Shown one piece after another: positions 27,500-39,880 of a stretch of 64,000 nt of DNA; position 1 is the stretch's first letter; each line of letters begins with the position of its first letter. This DNA is from Rotaria macrura (Eukaryota > Rotifera > Eurotatoria > Philodinida > Philodinidae). A model generated the notes under the pieces. The model did not search any database. It was not told where the DNA came from and saw only the letters and a program-made list of their open reading frames with translations. The stretch covers positions 248,001 to 312,000 of the forward strand of contig OENT01000020.1 of assembly GCA_900239685.1 (NCBI GenBank), read 5' to 3'. A program made the position numbers and the translations under genes.

Positions 27500-28750
27500 T
27501 TGGCCAAACCGCCACCAACAGGTCGTGCTGTCATAGCACCAAAATCGAGAAATCCTGCGTATCCAAGACCTTTTCCTGTGCTTACACCACAATCATATCT
27601 TCCAGGAGCTGCCGGCGGTGGCGGTTACTATCCAGGCATGCCACCTACTGGAGGGCAGAGTAATTTTCCTGTAATTACGCCAAACTCGTATCTTCCTCCG
27701 CCAGGTACTATGGAACCACCAATAATGAATTATAGTGGTCACGCTGGTATGTATCCTCCTCAGGTACCTTATGCTCCAATGCCACCTACTATACTGCCAC
27801 CACCGCCGATACCTCCACCAATGATGCCTGCACCGACTTCTCTACCATATCCAATGTCTTATCAAAGTCAAGGTCCAATGTCAATAATGGGTCCCCAACC
27901 ACCATTTTACGAACCCCCCGGATCTCAATTATATTCGCGTCGTCGTCCGATGCGTATTTGTCGTCGACGTCGTCGTTCTCGACGATGTCGTCCTGTTTTA
28001 CATATTGTTGATTCAAGTTCATGTTCATCATTATCATCCTGTACAACCACAAGTTCATGTTCACGACGTCGTCGTCGTCGATCACGTTCTCGTTCACGAC
28101 GATGTGCACCAATGCCTCAACAACAACCCATTATAGTCTTACCTGTTCAATGCCAACAACCACAAACAGCACAAGCAACTCCAATACAAAATCAAATTCA
28201 ACAGCAACCTCAACAAATTTTTCTACCACCTTTACAAATGCAACAATCAGGACCTTTCCAGCAATCACAATTAGCATTACCAGGAATCCCATGTCAACAG
28301 CAAGCTCTTGCCCTACCACCTATACAGTTTAGTGGCTCTAATATAATTCCCAGTACAAATTCAAGTCCAATCATAATACCTAGTGGTCAACCGATGATAC
28401 AACCATCAATATCATTACCACAGATCACTTCAATTGGGCATCCCAAACAAATGCAAGGTGGCACCGTTCAATATGTCCAAGCTGTACAACAATCCTCTTC
28501 ACCGTTACAATATATATCAGGTGAGCCACGTTCAACGATTGCACCACAACGTATTCTTGTCAGCAGTACCAAGAAAAAACAACCTGCCAAGGTCAAACCA
28601 GTTGTAAGATCTAATTCAGTACGAAATTTGCCCCAAAATGATCTGAAATTCGGTCGGCATCCATTTGATTGGTATGCAAGCGAAAAGAATAATAATATTG
28701 TTAATGAAAAACTGCAAATCGGACAGCGAGGAACTACGACTGCTCGTTAA
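27500..28750 (+). CDS. Pro/Arg/Gln-rich low-complexity protein, function unknown
   Basis: Open frame of about 416 codons ending with TAA at 28748-28750, followed by an AATAAA word at 28757. I do not recognise the family. The first ~145 residues are Pro/Gly/Tyr-rich (repeats of the type PVLTPQSYLP, PVITPNSYLP). Then come an Arg/Cys cluster (about 146-166, RRRPMRICRRRRRSRRCR), a Ser/Cys/Thr stretch, a second Arg/Ser cluster (about 187-204), a Gln/Pro-rich region (about 205-282), and a C-terminus with FGRHPFDWY that looks more constrained. The frame begins right after an acceptor-like tattttag at 27499, without a nearby upstream ATG. Either a 5' exon is spliced on, or the first in-frame ATG at 27638 (residue 47 of this frame) is the start with a non-coding leader. 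The Arg/Ser clusters would suit RNA binding or nuclear location, which is inference only. Confidence 0.6.
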   Translation: MAKPPPTGRAVIAPKSRNPAYPRPFPVLTPQSYLPGAAGGGGYYPGMPPTGGQSNFPVITPNSYLPPPGTMEPPIMNYSGHAGMYPPQVPYAPMPPTILPPPPIPPPMMPAPTSLPYPMSYQSQGPMSIMGPQPPFYEPPGSQLYSRRRPMRICRRRRRSRRCRPVLHIVDSSSCSSLSSCTTTSSCSRRRRRRSRSRSRRCAPMPQQQPIIVLPVQCQQPQTAQATPIQNQIQQQPQQIFLPPLQMQQSGPFQQSQLALPGIPCQQQALALPPIQFSGSNIIPSTNSSPIIIPSGQPMIQPSISLPQITSIGHPKQMQGGTVQYVQAVQQSSSPLQYISGEPRSTIAPQRILVSSTKKKQPAKVKPVVRSNSVRNLPQNDLKFGRHPFDWYASEKNNNIVNEKLQIGQRGTTTAR

Positions 28751-31700
28751 TTGAGAAATAAAAACTAAAGACTCAACTATCTAACGTATTTAACTTATTG
28801 TATCTTTTAGACTAATGAATAAGAAATAAATATCAACTTTTTTTCCATCGCTAAAGTTTTACCAAATCGGGCTCTTGAATCCATACAATAATAATAATAA
28901 TAATAAGCAAAATAACCTTTGCTTTTATTGGTTGTTTCGAATCATTGAAACAGAGTAGCACGTAGATGTCGCATATGCTGGATTAAACCTATGATCATCA
29001 TTTTTTTTATTAAATAAATATATGTTGAAATATGTCACGAGCTTTGACTAATTAATCGAATCTCATCAAATAAAATGTGCTTTAAAATAATATCATGCAT
29101 TGGCATTCATTAAGAATCAATACGCTTTAGAAAATTACTAGTTCTTAACGAACCATGACAAATGTACAACCAGCTGCATAATGCGACAATAAAGATTAGA
29201 GAGAGGAATGCAGTTGGGTTGAATCCCTTAGAAAAATATGCATTTCACGAATGTTTTGTTAAAGTAGAAACGGTTAATCGGAAAATGAAGAAATATGAAA
29301 TGTCTTACATTATGATTATCAACTCTGGTATCATAGTGCTCTGAATTTTGAAGATTCATAAAGTGCAAACTCGAAGCAACATAAAAAAGCAAATTAAGCA
29401 TTTGTATCAATACATTTCAAAACAACCTTGGTTAGTAACGAAAAACCCTTGTCATCCGTATCAAATTAATTCGAATCTTTTGTGATTAATAGCTTCCTAT
29501 TGTAGCAGTGTCCCATGCACATATTTCATATTCAACGTGTATTAAAACAAAAACATTGATTCTTCGTGTCTATTGCTAATGTGCAACTCATTTTCCTTGG
29601 TGAACGAATTCCTATACGTCAAATGATCGTAACAATGATGCATCTGATAAGTTCATTCGATTCATAAGTGAACATAATAATTTATTACTATGTGTATTAC
29701 TCATTGAATGAATACTTGTAATATAATTTGCACTTTTTTGTCTATCGAAAATATCAACCTATTTCATTATCTATTTTTTTTCCTTAAATTCTATGGTTTC
29801 TTCCAAATGTTTGTATTATATTTCTTTTATTTTTCTTTGATCTTATCAAAATCAGAGTCGTCACTATGAAATTAAAGTAGTTCGTAATCAACAAGTAATC
29901 TTACGAACTTTGTCCGCTGCTCGAATGTTTATCCTTTAATTTCTATTTCTTACTTTTTCGTACGCTCTTTCTAAATGCAAATCACAGCATTTATTAAAAA
30001 CAATTGACTCTCAATGTCTTCCTCTTAGTTTTTTGTTGTTGTTATTGCCCCACGGATGCTACATGTAAAATAGTTGAAAAAAACCATTTCGCTGCACTCA
30101 TTCTCACGATTTGATCATACACCATCTATCAAATTGCATGAAGTCATCACACTTATACACACGTAAAATGTATGTCGTACAACTTGTCATATCTCTCAAT
30201 AGTGTCTCCAATAGTTTGCAATATGGAACGTGTATCCAATGTGACGTTGAAGCAGCTTATTGCCTATCGAATAATAATCAAAATTTCACGTGATCTCTCA
30301 ATCATTTCCTTTCTAAATACAGATTTACAGAAGTGAATAACAAATACGTGTGTGATAATCCAAGATGTTATTTAACTAAAAATGACTAAATCTTGACAAT
30401 ACGAAAATAATCTCTGTTATTCCAGAAAAGAGAATAGCTGCATGAGATGAAACAAAGAATAGATCATGCCTATTAAAAATAAGTTCGTCATCATTCTTGT
30501 TGATTCTTTTCTTGTTTCTGTAGTCTTAAATCATTTAGTTACATTCCAATATTTTTAATTTCGAAATTAATTCCTGTCAAAATTCAAGTATCATTCATAT
30601 CGCTTATTAATACTTATTACTAAAACTTAATTTCAAAACATTTTACTGATTAATGAAACATTTTCGATCAGAAAATAATATGATTATCATGGCTATATAT
30701 CTACTAATGACAAACAAGTTTAATATGTTATGAAATTGCGAAAAATTCTATAAAAGATTTATATCATCTACAAAGCATATATACCACTACTCGCATTTGA
30801 ACCCTATCAATATATATCTAGAATTTTATTGGATTGATTGGTACGTACGAACTTTGGCAACATGGATCTTTAACGTTTCTATTCTCTTGTTTCGTTGAAA
30901 AATATAGAGAAAAAAATTTGTCGTGATCATTCGTACAATGATATAAAGTAATGTGTCAAGGATCAAACTATCAGAACATGTAACAATCGATCGGTGCATT
31001 TGATGTAAATTAAATGTTAGAAGGTTCGAATGATTATTGACACTAAAACAAAAACAGTATTTCTTGTTTTCTTTATTATAAGATTATTTCATGACATCAA
31101 GTTCTATTCTATTTTATAACACTTTGTTGATTCTAATCGATAGATATCAAACGTTTCTATTGTTACATTCAATCGAACTTCGTCTCTTTTTTTCTTTCAG
31201 ACTTTGTCATATTTTAAAAAATATGAATCAAATAAGTAACCGTTCGGATATTAAAAGAAAAACAGAAGTTGATTTCGTCGTATCACTAGTTATATCATAT
31301 TGAATCAAACGAGCAATCAAATCTCATAATTAGTAAAATTGCAGGTATCGAAATGAAATCGAAAGCTTCATTGTTCTGTTGATTAGATTTCATATTCATT
31401 CGAAAATTAGTTGCTGATAGTCATCTTTTCCAAACATAATTGAGAAAAATTCGTTCAGATTTGTATTGAAGTAGTAACTAGTCAGTCCGGTTACTCATTT
31501 TCTACAAAACACGTTCGAACTGTCAACATAGTTTAAACGACATTGAGAAAAGTTTCGAAAAGCATTAAAAAAAGCATAGGAATAGGGATGAATAATCTAA
31601 TTCTAGACACAACGAAAAACAAACAATCTTATCTCTCGAAAGGTCTCACAGATGTTAGAATTGTTGAAGATAAAACAATGTTGCATCTTTCTTAAAACAT

Positions 31701-32589
31701 CCACGTAAATATATATCTCATCTAAATATATACGTTGTGAAAGTAAGGCTTTTTTCTTGAAGAGATATGGAGCCTAATTAACTCGAAATCATGCAATTAG
31801 AAAAAGTTAATTCTTAATTCTTATCAATGTTAGCAAGAGAATACTGAGGTTTTTAAAAAATAAAATAAACTCTTGTTCACATAAGTTTCGAATTGCTTCG
31901 CAATAGAAAATAATTTCTTCAATTCGAAAACGGCCATCATTTCTTTGTGAAACTTTCGTGTGACATCTACTTCATTATGTTAGTTAAGGCAAACACTTTC
32001 TATGAAAGATTGAGTTGTTAATGTGTATTAAAAAATGTATTTTATAATTCTATACTCATGAATTTTTTATGAAGTTTAATAAAAATTACAAAAGTATGTT
32101 GCATTTCATTTTAATTCGAACGTAAACGTATGTGTAAATCATGGTTGAAATAATGGAATTGTCTTTTAAATAGATACAGATATTGTATGTTTATGTTTAT
32201 GTTTAATAAAATATTCTACATAATCATTGAATACGATTCTTTTCATTATATCTTAATCGGCTTTCTCGTTTTTTTTCTTCGTTGCAACTTTACTTATAAT
32301 GTTATTATATTATTGGCGGATTGCTTAATCATTGGTTCTGTTCCTTCATCTCTCTTTTTTCTTTTTCAATCCTTACGAATCATAAATAATTCTCTCGTTC
32401 GGAGAACGACCAATTAGCCACGGCGAACGAACACTCTACTTGTAAAAAAGAAAGAAAGAAGAGAGATGAAGAGAGATCGAACGTCATTGCCCAAAGAAAA
32501 AAAAAAGGCCGAGAGAAAGAATAGAAAAAATATAATATATATTCACATTTAATGATCAACACTCGTCACTATTATGTTCTAATTGAACG
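28751..32589. other. Gene-poor intergenic region
   Basis: About 3.8 kb, very AT-rich, with only short chance frames. The start contains the poly(A) region of the Pro/Arg-rich gene and an AAT trinucleotide run near 28889-28910. A short tatgtt repeat occurs near 32187-32204. The last few hundred bases should contain the promoter of the homeobox gene. Nothing else could be supported. Confidence 0.5.
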
Positions 32590-33566
32590 ATGTTTGGACT
32601 ACCACCATCAACATTCTATCATCCATCTTTTATGTATGTACCATCCCAAGATATGACTAAAACACATCTTCTCACGAATGTATCTGATGGAAAACGAAAA
32701 AAATTTGGAAAATATCAATCTACAATGAAAAAGTATGTTGATAATTCTTTTGTAACATCAATCGTCAAGTGGTATTTAATGTTCGACCTTGTTATTTAGA
32801 TTTTCTAGCAATAATCATTCTGATCGTCCGGTGAAAAAATGTTCATTTGATATTGAATCACTTTTAGAATTGAAAACGAAAGATAATCAAATATCAAATC
32901 GAAGTTATAATGAAGATACTGAGGATGGTTCAAGTGACGACGGTCATACATCGTACCGTAGTCCACCTATATCATCTTATGCTCTATTTAATCAACTTAA
33001 AACACTTGATATGACATCATCCAATACCAACACTACCAACAATAAAAATGATCTAACCCGTATAAATAAAAACTAATGCGTGAATAACATCATTGTCTTT
33101 TTCCTTTACTTGTATTTTAGTATCATCATCGTCTGAATCCGATCATTCTCCATATAGAATAACATCAAATAAACATCTAACGAATACTCGTCATGGAATA
33201 AATCATAAAATTAAACCAAAACGTATTCGTACAATATTTACACCTGAACAACTTGAAAGACTCGAATCCGAATTCGATAAGCAACAATATATGGTCGGTA
33301 ATGAAAGATTTTATCTTGCAACAACACTCGATCTAACAGAAGCACAAGTGAAAGTAAATTCTGCTTGATATAAGAATCGATTCAATGACGAAAAAAATAA
33401 ATTATATCTTTGTTTTTTTAATAAGGTCTGGTTTCAAAATCGTCGTATTAAATGGCGTCGTCAAACATTAGATGATCATCAACAACGATTGACATCTCTT
33501 TCTGGTAATACTCAAGCACCAACAACAATAAATGATGAACATCATGATTCCGATGTTGACGAATAA
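32590..33566 (+). CDS. Not-family (NOTO-like) homeobox transcription factor
   Basis: Four exons, 32590-32732, 32800-33059, 33121-33353 and 33426-33566, with introns of 60-72 bp, joining in frame to 258 residues and a TAA at 33564-33566. The homeodomain spans about residues 166-227: [18 protein letters not shown], then [20 protein letters not shown], and after the last intron [13 protein letters not shown]. The third helix carries Gln50 and Asn51, and the intron interrupts the domain just before VWFQNRR. The combination [10 protein letters not shown]...QQYMVG...RFYLA...NRRIKWR is typical of Not proteins (Xnot, floating head); EMX and VAX are the next best guesses. Residues 62-70 (CSFDIESLL) look like an eh1-type Groucho-binding motif, which would make it a repressor. 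The C-terminus is short and acidic. Confidence 0.85.
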
Positions 33567-36500
33567 TTTGTCTTCTTTTTCTGATGTGTTAAACTAATGA
33601 ATTGTTTTTTCACATTACATGTAAATATGCGTATTTTCAATAATTCTTGTCTAATTCACAAGTTCTTGTCAGTAAACACAGTCGTGTGTGAGTGTTCTCA
33701 TGAAAAAAAAACACAACAAGAAAAAAGCAATGAAGAGCAATGATCATTGTTATTACTTCTGTAGATTTATAGATAATACTTTTTAACACGCTTTTGCATT
33801 AATTTGTTATGTTCAACTAACACCTTTCATCGATCGATCAGGTGGAAAACAGAAGAAAAAAGAGAATTGGTAAATATTGAATAAAAATTAGTGCATGTTT
33901 AATAATTCAATATGATACCAATTAATCCGTTTTTCTAAAGCGATAAGTGTGTTTGTATGCATTCTCAAACAATGAAGATGAGAACAGCCACCGTATGGAT
34001 GCATCATAACGACTTGTTCTATTTAGAGTAGGAAGAAAAAGAGAAAGAGAAAAAAAATTCTTTCTATTGTCTTGATGATTTTCAAGTGTTTGATTTTGTC
34101 TACGATAATGCTAATGATAACAAACAATAACCTACGGTGTTCTATTGTCAACGAGGAAAAAATCATGTGAAAAAAGATAGTAATGAACATTTGACTCTTG
34201 ATCATTGAAGACAAACTTATATAATAAGATCATCAATATGCACAGGCATAAAGAGAAGTAATGAATATTGAGTGTTTTTTTTTTATTTGTAAGAAGAAAC
34301 AATAGTAATTGTTAATAAACGAGAATAAAGTATTACATAAGAATGATTACAATCAAATAAAATATCATTTCAAACGGAGTATCTTATTATCAAGAATCTT
34401 TGTCAATAAGCCAAGAAAGATCTATGCGTCTCTCCTCTCTCATTGGACAAAAAAAAACGATCGATTCATTCGTCGTCGTTTACATTTCATGTTCGATGTC
34501 ACATGAAATCTTGATGATTACTTATTTATGACGAATTTTTTTTTTGTCTTTGAAGTTTCACTAATGATTATAATATTAGTGCGATGGATAAATGCATGTA
34601 ACAGACGAATAGAGGAATAGTTACTTTTCTTCACATAATAATTAATTTAACAATTATGTGTTAATCGTTTTAAAATCAAGTCATGAACAAAACAAACGTA
34701 GTATATTAATGTTTAATGAAGTTAAGTGTGACATTTAAAACGATTCGATTTCATTTTCATTAGTTCTAAGGAAAAGTTTCAATTCATAATAAGATAATGA
34801 ACTAATATAGAGCAATACGACGATAAAGAAGATAAAATTGTTGAAATAGAAATTCAAGTTTAGTTCATTGAAATATCCAAAAGTAGACATGAACTTGATC
34901 GCACATGATTAACGAAATGATTTTTTTATTGATAGTAAAACTTAGTTCAATGTCTTGTACAAGTTATTCACGAATAGAAACTACTTAAAATCGTCTTTGA
35001 CAATGACTGGCAAAATCAGATATATTTTCTGCTCACTGTATTGCTATTTGACATTATAAAAAAGTAAATAATGGTTGATTAGTATTTGTTATGAGTATCT
35101 AGTGTGTAGAATTGCAATGCATTTTGTTAGCAGTATATTTTCTAATAGAAGAGAGTGCTAATTTTGTAACAATGTGATCTGATTCATTTGAATTCTTTTC
35201 ATTTTCATACATAGCTATTAATCTATCCTGTTAGAATACATGAATAAGAAACTTTTCTTTTGCTTATAGTGATTGGATCGGTAGACCCCTTAAAATATCT
35301 ATTCGTGTTCGAGTCTTCTTCCTCATTTTTTCTTATGAATTTTAGTTGACAAAGAAAAGGTAATACAGAAAAAAATCTAAATAATATCCAAGACTATATT
35401 CATTCATTCGACAAATTCGGGATAATAAAGCCAAAGAAGAACAAGAAAACAATACAGTATATACGTGCGTATATTGTAGCGACTACTTATACATTAGATA
35501 GATAAAATAGTTTTGAAACAACAACACCATTGTCATCAAGGGGGAAACAGCTGATTTCTGATTTCTGTGATATTTTTGATTTAAAATTAAAAAAAGCAGC
35601 TGTTTCTCCCTTGATTGTCATCGTATTACTCTATACATATTCACTATTAACTTCATCTACTGAATCTTAATTTTTTGTATCCTGATACGTACTCCTATTA
35701 GAGTATTCAGATCCTTCGAGTCGATGATTCAAATGCTGCTGAAATCTTATTTACAAAGAAAACTCATAAAAAATGTATGATTGTGATTGAACGATATATC
35801 TTCAAGATACAAGAACAGTTTGTGAAAATCTGTCCAGTTCTCTTTGACAGATCCTGTTTTTTCAATAGCTTCTTCCCTATTTCACTCGAATTCGAATTCG
35901 TATTTCTTCTAGATGATGGTGAAACTGTTTATTTCGATTTATATCATATATATATATTTATATGTATTGTCAATTTTTTAATATTCAGGTTCCGGTAGAA
36001 CGAATAACTTTAAAAAGCAAGGTTCATGAAACTTTTCATTTCTGTCCACTACAATAGTTGAGATAATGATTAGAAGATTGTAACGATATACTTTTTATTT
36101 GAAAAAAAGAGTTATTTCCATAAGGAAAATCAAGTTCTTCTAAAAATCTACCATAGTTTTACCTGTATACAACAGAATTAGGAGCAGAAAATACACATTG
36201 ATCGATAGAGTAAGCAAAACACAAGAGAATTTGATAAAAAATTCAGCCTTCTGGTATTGTCAATCTTTTTCTATGACATCAACTGAATATTTTTCAATAG
36301 ATTTGACATCAGTAGACAAAGAAATGTTTATTCTAATCCAGAAACTAAAATTCAAATTTGTATGTCACTCAGAACTTGAGTTATTATCGTTTATATGGAG
36401 ATTTTGTTTCCTAACAGAATTATGCTCATCCACTCTATGTACTGCAATTTATCTTTTCTTATACTCTTCCGACAAAATCTTTCTGATTCAACTACACTTA

Positions 36501-38905
36501 GAACCGAAGATGTATTAAATAACTCATGGACATACGTTCCTATACCCATCCAATTGAAGCTATATAGATTTAGGTAAATCAGATGCCTTATTATACGTAG
36601 ACATTGAAACGTGATATCGAATTTCTCGTGATTACAACGTTGAGCTGTATATGACAAGAAGCATTTCATTTCGGATAGGATACGAACTTATCTATTGTGT
36701 TGTACTCGTTCGGTACAGTACAGATCGTCTTCATGAAAACCTATTCACGACACAGCGCAAAGGTACAAAACTGCGAATGTCGAATGAAGAACTCTTTCAG
36801 TAAATTATAGTACATCGTGATTTGGAATAAAATTCATCAAGAAAAACAAGAACAAAGTTAATTTTTAACTGAGCTCAGTATTATATATTTTCAAGTGTTA
36901 GATTACAAAATCAGAAAAATAATACTCATTCTTAACATTCATTTGTGAACTTAAACTGTTCAGTTATTCAGATTCCGTTATTGAGAAGGTCAAGTATGGA
37001 AAATTGTCATTTACTCATACTGAACATTTTCTACATTCATGAGAAATTTTCAGATTAAAAATAAAACATTGATCCCAACAAAATATTCATATTGATCAAA
37101 TAAAAGTTTGTCAAAATGATTTAATCGGTACATGCTGCTTCATGAATAATAATAACACGAGTTAATACTTTAACACTATGTGTTGTACTTCAATGCTAGT
37201 GTATGGGTACTGATTTTTATAAGTATTTATCTGATGCTAGAAATGAAAGGATTGTTTATAAATAGGTATATTGTCGGTTAAAGACATAGATTTTCTTCTT
37301 ATTTTAAGAGGTGATAGGATTTCGCATAGAGATTAGTTCTGATAATATACATGAAATGACACTATGTGACACTATTACTTTGATAGTTTTATTTTTCCAA
37401 TAATTAATGTCTTATCTCTATATTAGTAATTATTCAATCGTTTTTGTCATTCATGTGGAATAAAGAGGATATAAGATATGTTTGCCTATTAGTTTAAGCT
37501 TGTTTGAAATAATCTCTCAATGGAAAAAGAATGATTTAGATGTTAGATTTTTGATTGCCGATCTTTATGTATTTCAATAATGATTTTTAAGTTTTAATAT
37601 TGCTAACTTAAGAATTAATTCGTATGAATTTATGATGCATATGTATATATTTTTAGGTTATATGAAATTTAGTCACGGTCTATTCAACCGTTTTTCATGA
37701 CTGAAATCATTATCGTGGATTTAAGCTTGTCCGCTAATTCTTACTATTTATAACACAAGAGATAAAGTACTTTATTACATGTAGAATACTTATACGTTCG
37801 ACAAATGAAAATTTTAAAGTTTGCTAAGATATGAATAATCATTCAAGATTTTTATTATGGCAGAATATAAGCGCTTGCATATGATTAGACACGTTACTGA
37901 TGATATCATTCCAATACTTACTGTTCTATGCAAACTGCTGATATATTTTCTTCATCATCGAATGGAATGATTAAATTCTTAACATTGTTTTTGTATTGAA
38001 AAAAAACTGAACGTAGAAAAAATACACTCTATTATTAGTAGATAGGAAACGTGTGATGTATTAAGAACTTTATCGAGTGATAGAATAATGATTAAACTGA
38101 GTTTCGATGACATTCAAAATTCGTCTACTTTGCTTTCTTTCTCATGTGATATAAATATCTTTTCAAAAGATAGCAGTCATGTTTTATTCTATATTTAGTT
38201 ATTTATCACTAACAAAATTCGATAACATAACTGGAAAATTTCACTCTGTGTAAAAATAGTATTCTTTCATCGTTGAAAATTACCATCCGATTCAAGTCTT
38301 TTTTTAAATTCTATGTGCTGTTTTATTTTTCGATTGATAAATTAATTATCACTAGATTTCTAGAGATGGGCTGACCAATGAACAACTTATAAACTTTTAG
38401 TTCTGTTTGCATATAAACTAAACTTGATTTTCCTCATCAAATGATGAGACTTAGTTGGTTAGTTCATTCAAGTCGATTTCTCATTAATATTTAATATCGT
38501 GCACATTCAGTAGTTTCAATATTTTCTTGATATGAAGCTTGCAGGTTTCACGGAAATAGTTCATTCATTTTACGTAAGATATACATATGGTGTATTCATC
38601 TGTACAGATGAATATTTTAAGTATCAATAAAATGTAGACATGCTTGTTTTTTTTCATTCAACTTTTCTGGTAAGACCAATCATGTATGTATATGTTGCTG
38701 ATCGTTTCATTAAAGTATTTGAGATGCTATATAGTAATTCGATAAGCGATGGCTATCTTTAACATTTGTCTGAATGTGTCATCCACATCAGTACAAGCAT
38801 ATGAAATCAGCTAATGAATTCTTAGATTTATTTTTCTGGTTATTGAAGAAATGTTCTCATAAAAGACTGTCACCTTGACAACAGAGATCATCACATCGTA
38901 ATTAT
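33567..38905. other. Gene-poor region 3' of the homeobox gene
   Basis: About 5.3 kb without a supportable exon. Several chance frames of 60-105 codons exist but have no start context, homology or splice support. It contains the 77 bp MITE at 35537-35613. Wide non-coding flanks are common next to developmental homeobox genes and may hold enhancers, but no conserved block can be identified from one sequence. Confidence 0.5.
35537..35613. mobile_element. Tiny hAT-like MITE with perfect 8 bp target-site duplication
   Basis: A 77 bp palindromic element. Its left end is CAAGGGGGAAACAGCTG and its right end CAGCTGTTTCTCCCTTG, complementary apart from one position. It is flanked by identical 8 bp direct repeats attgtcat at 35529-35536 and 35614-35621. 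Ends of the YARNG type with 8 bp duplications point to hAT transposase. The perfect duplication suggests fairly recent insertion. No coding capacity. Confidence 0.88.
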
Positions 38906-39628
38906 TTATACGTTTCTTTTAACAATAGACGTTGCGTTTATGGTAATCATTTGAGTTGTTCTCGTTGAGTCGATAGTAGCTTTCGATGGTGTAGTCTCGG
39001 TGATCGATGACGTCGGTGACAATTTAGTAGTATTACTAATATGTGTATGACTATCATCAATTGTATGTTTTATTGTAGTAAATACAGTTGTTGTTACTGA
39101 GTTTGATGTTCGAAGTGCAAGTGCTGAAACGAGAAAAAAAAACAGTATGTAAAATCAATTTAGTATTCATTAATATACAATCGAACTCAGATTCAGGAAA
39201 AGGTAATCTTTTAGTTAGGTAAAGTTCGACACTAGAAAGGTGATGATATTAGAGTAGAAAACGGTTGGAATATTTATGTCTTTATATATAGAGGCATTTA
39301 AAAATATCACCGGCTGTTTCATAAGATAGATGATGAATTTGATGGAATTCTGAAGTAAAATAATTGTATTCACATATGAAACATAAACGATCACTCACCA
39401 ATCGAAATAAGTACAATGGTTGCTATTAAACCTAATCCAGCAATAATACCAATAAATATGAAAACAATTGTCTTTTTCGAGTGAATTGTTTTTTTGTTAA
39501 TTTGATTTTCACATTCTTCATTGGTACTATTCTAAAGTAAATTGAAATTCGGCATAGTTTATTGAATACTATTCCCTTACTTGATTCTCTCGTATTTTAA
39601 TACTGTTAAGTAGATTAATCTGTTGCAT
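38906..39628 (-). CDS. Small type II single-pass membrane protein with Thr/Ser-rich tail
   Basis: Three exons on minus, 39581-39628, 39399-39531 and 38906-39123, joining in frame to 132 residues. A short polar N-terminus (MQQINLLNSIKIRENQ, then NSTNEECENQINKK) ends in basic residues, followed by one strong membrane segment at about 37-60 (TIVFIFIGIIAGLGLIATIV). A Thr/Ser-rich tail with potential N-glycosylation sites (NTT, NAT) follows and ends KRNV. Basic residues before the segment suggest the N-terminus is cytosolic and the tail outside. No enzyme or receptor domain is present. It lies 250 bases downstream of the prominin-like gene on the same strand, so these could also be further exons of that gene; the good ATG and in-frame total favour a separate gene. 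Confidence 0.5.
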
Positions 39629-39880
39629 TGGTCTTTTTTATTGATTCAATTTTTCAGAAATGATGATGATGATGATAAGATGAATACGAGAAAAAATATG
39701 AGAAACGTAAATTGAAAGATATTTATTAATTCAAAACACATCAGCATCATGAACAAATCAAACGATAAATATACACAAGCAAAGAATTTCCAGATACAAG
39801 AATGATGAAGAACATATTGTATGAATTTAATGAACTTATTATTGGATGATATTGATACTTAAAAGTTTTTCGATTTCTTC

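Noticed and set aside
27789-28332. Additional frames inside the Pro/Arg-rich gene on both strands
   Set aside because: They are low-complexity shadows of the repetitive codons of the 27500-28750 frame.
36198-36669. Overlapping open frames of about 90-105 codons on both strands
   Set aside because: No homology, no splice context, Phe/Ser-rich composition expected from AT-rich noise.
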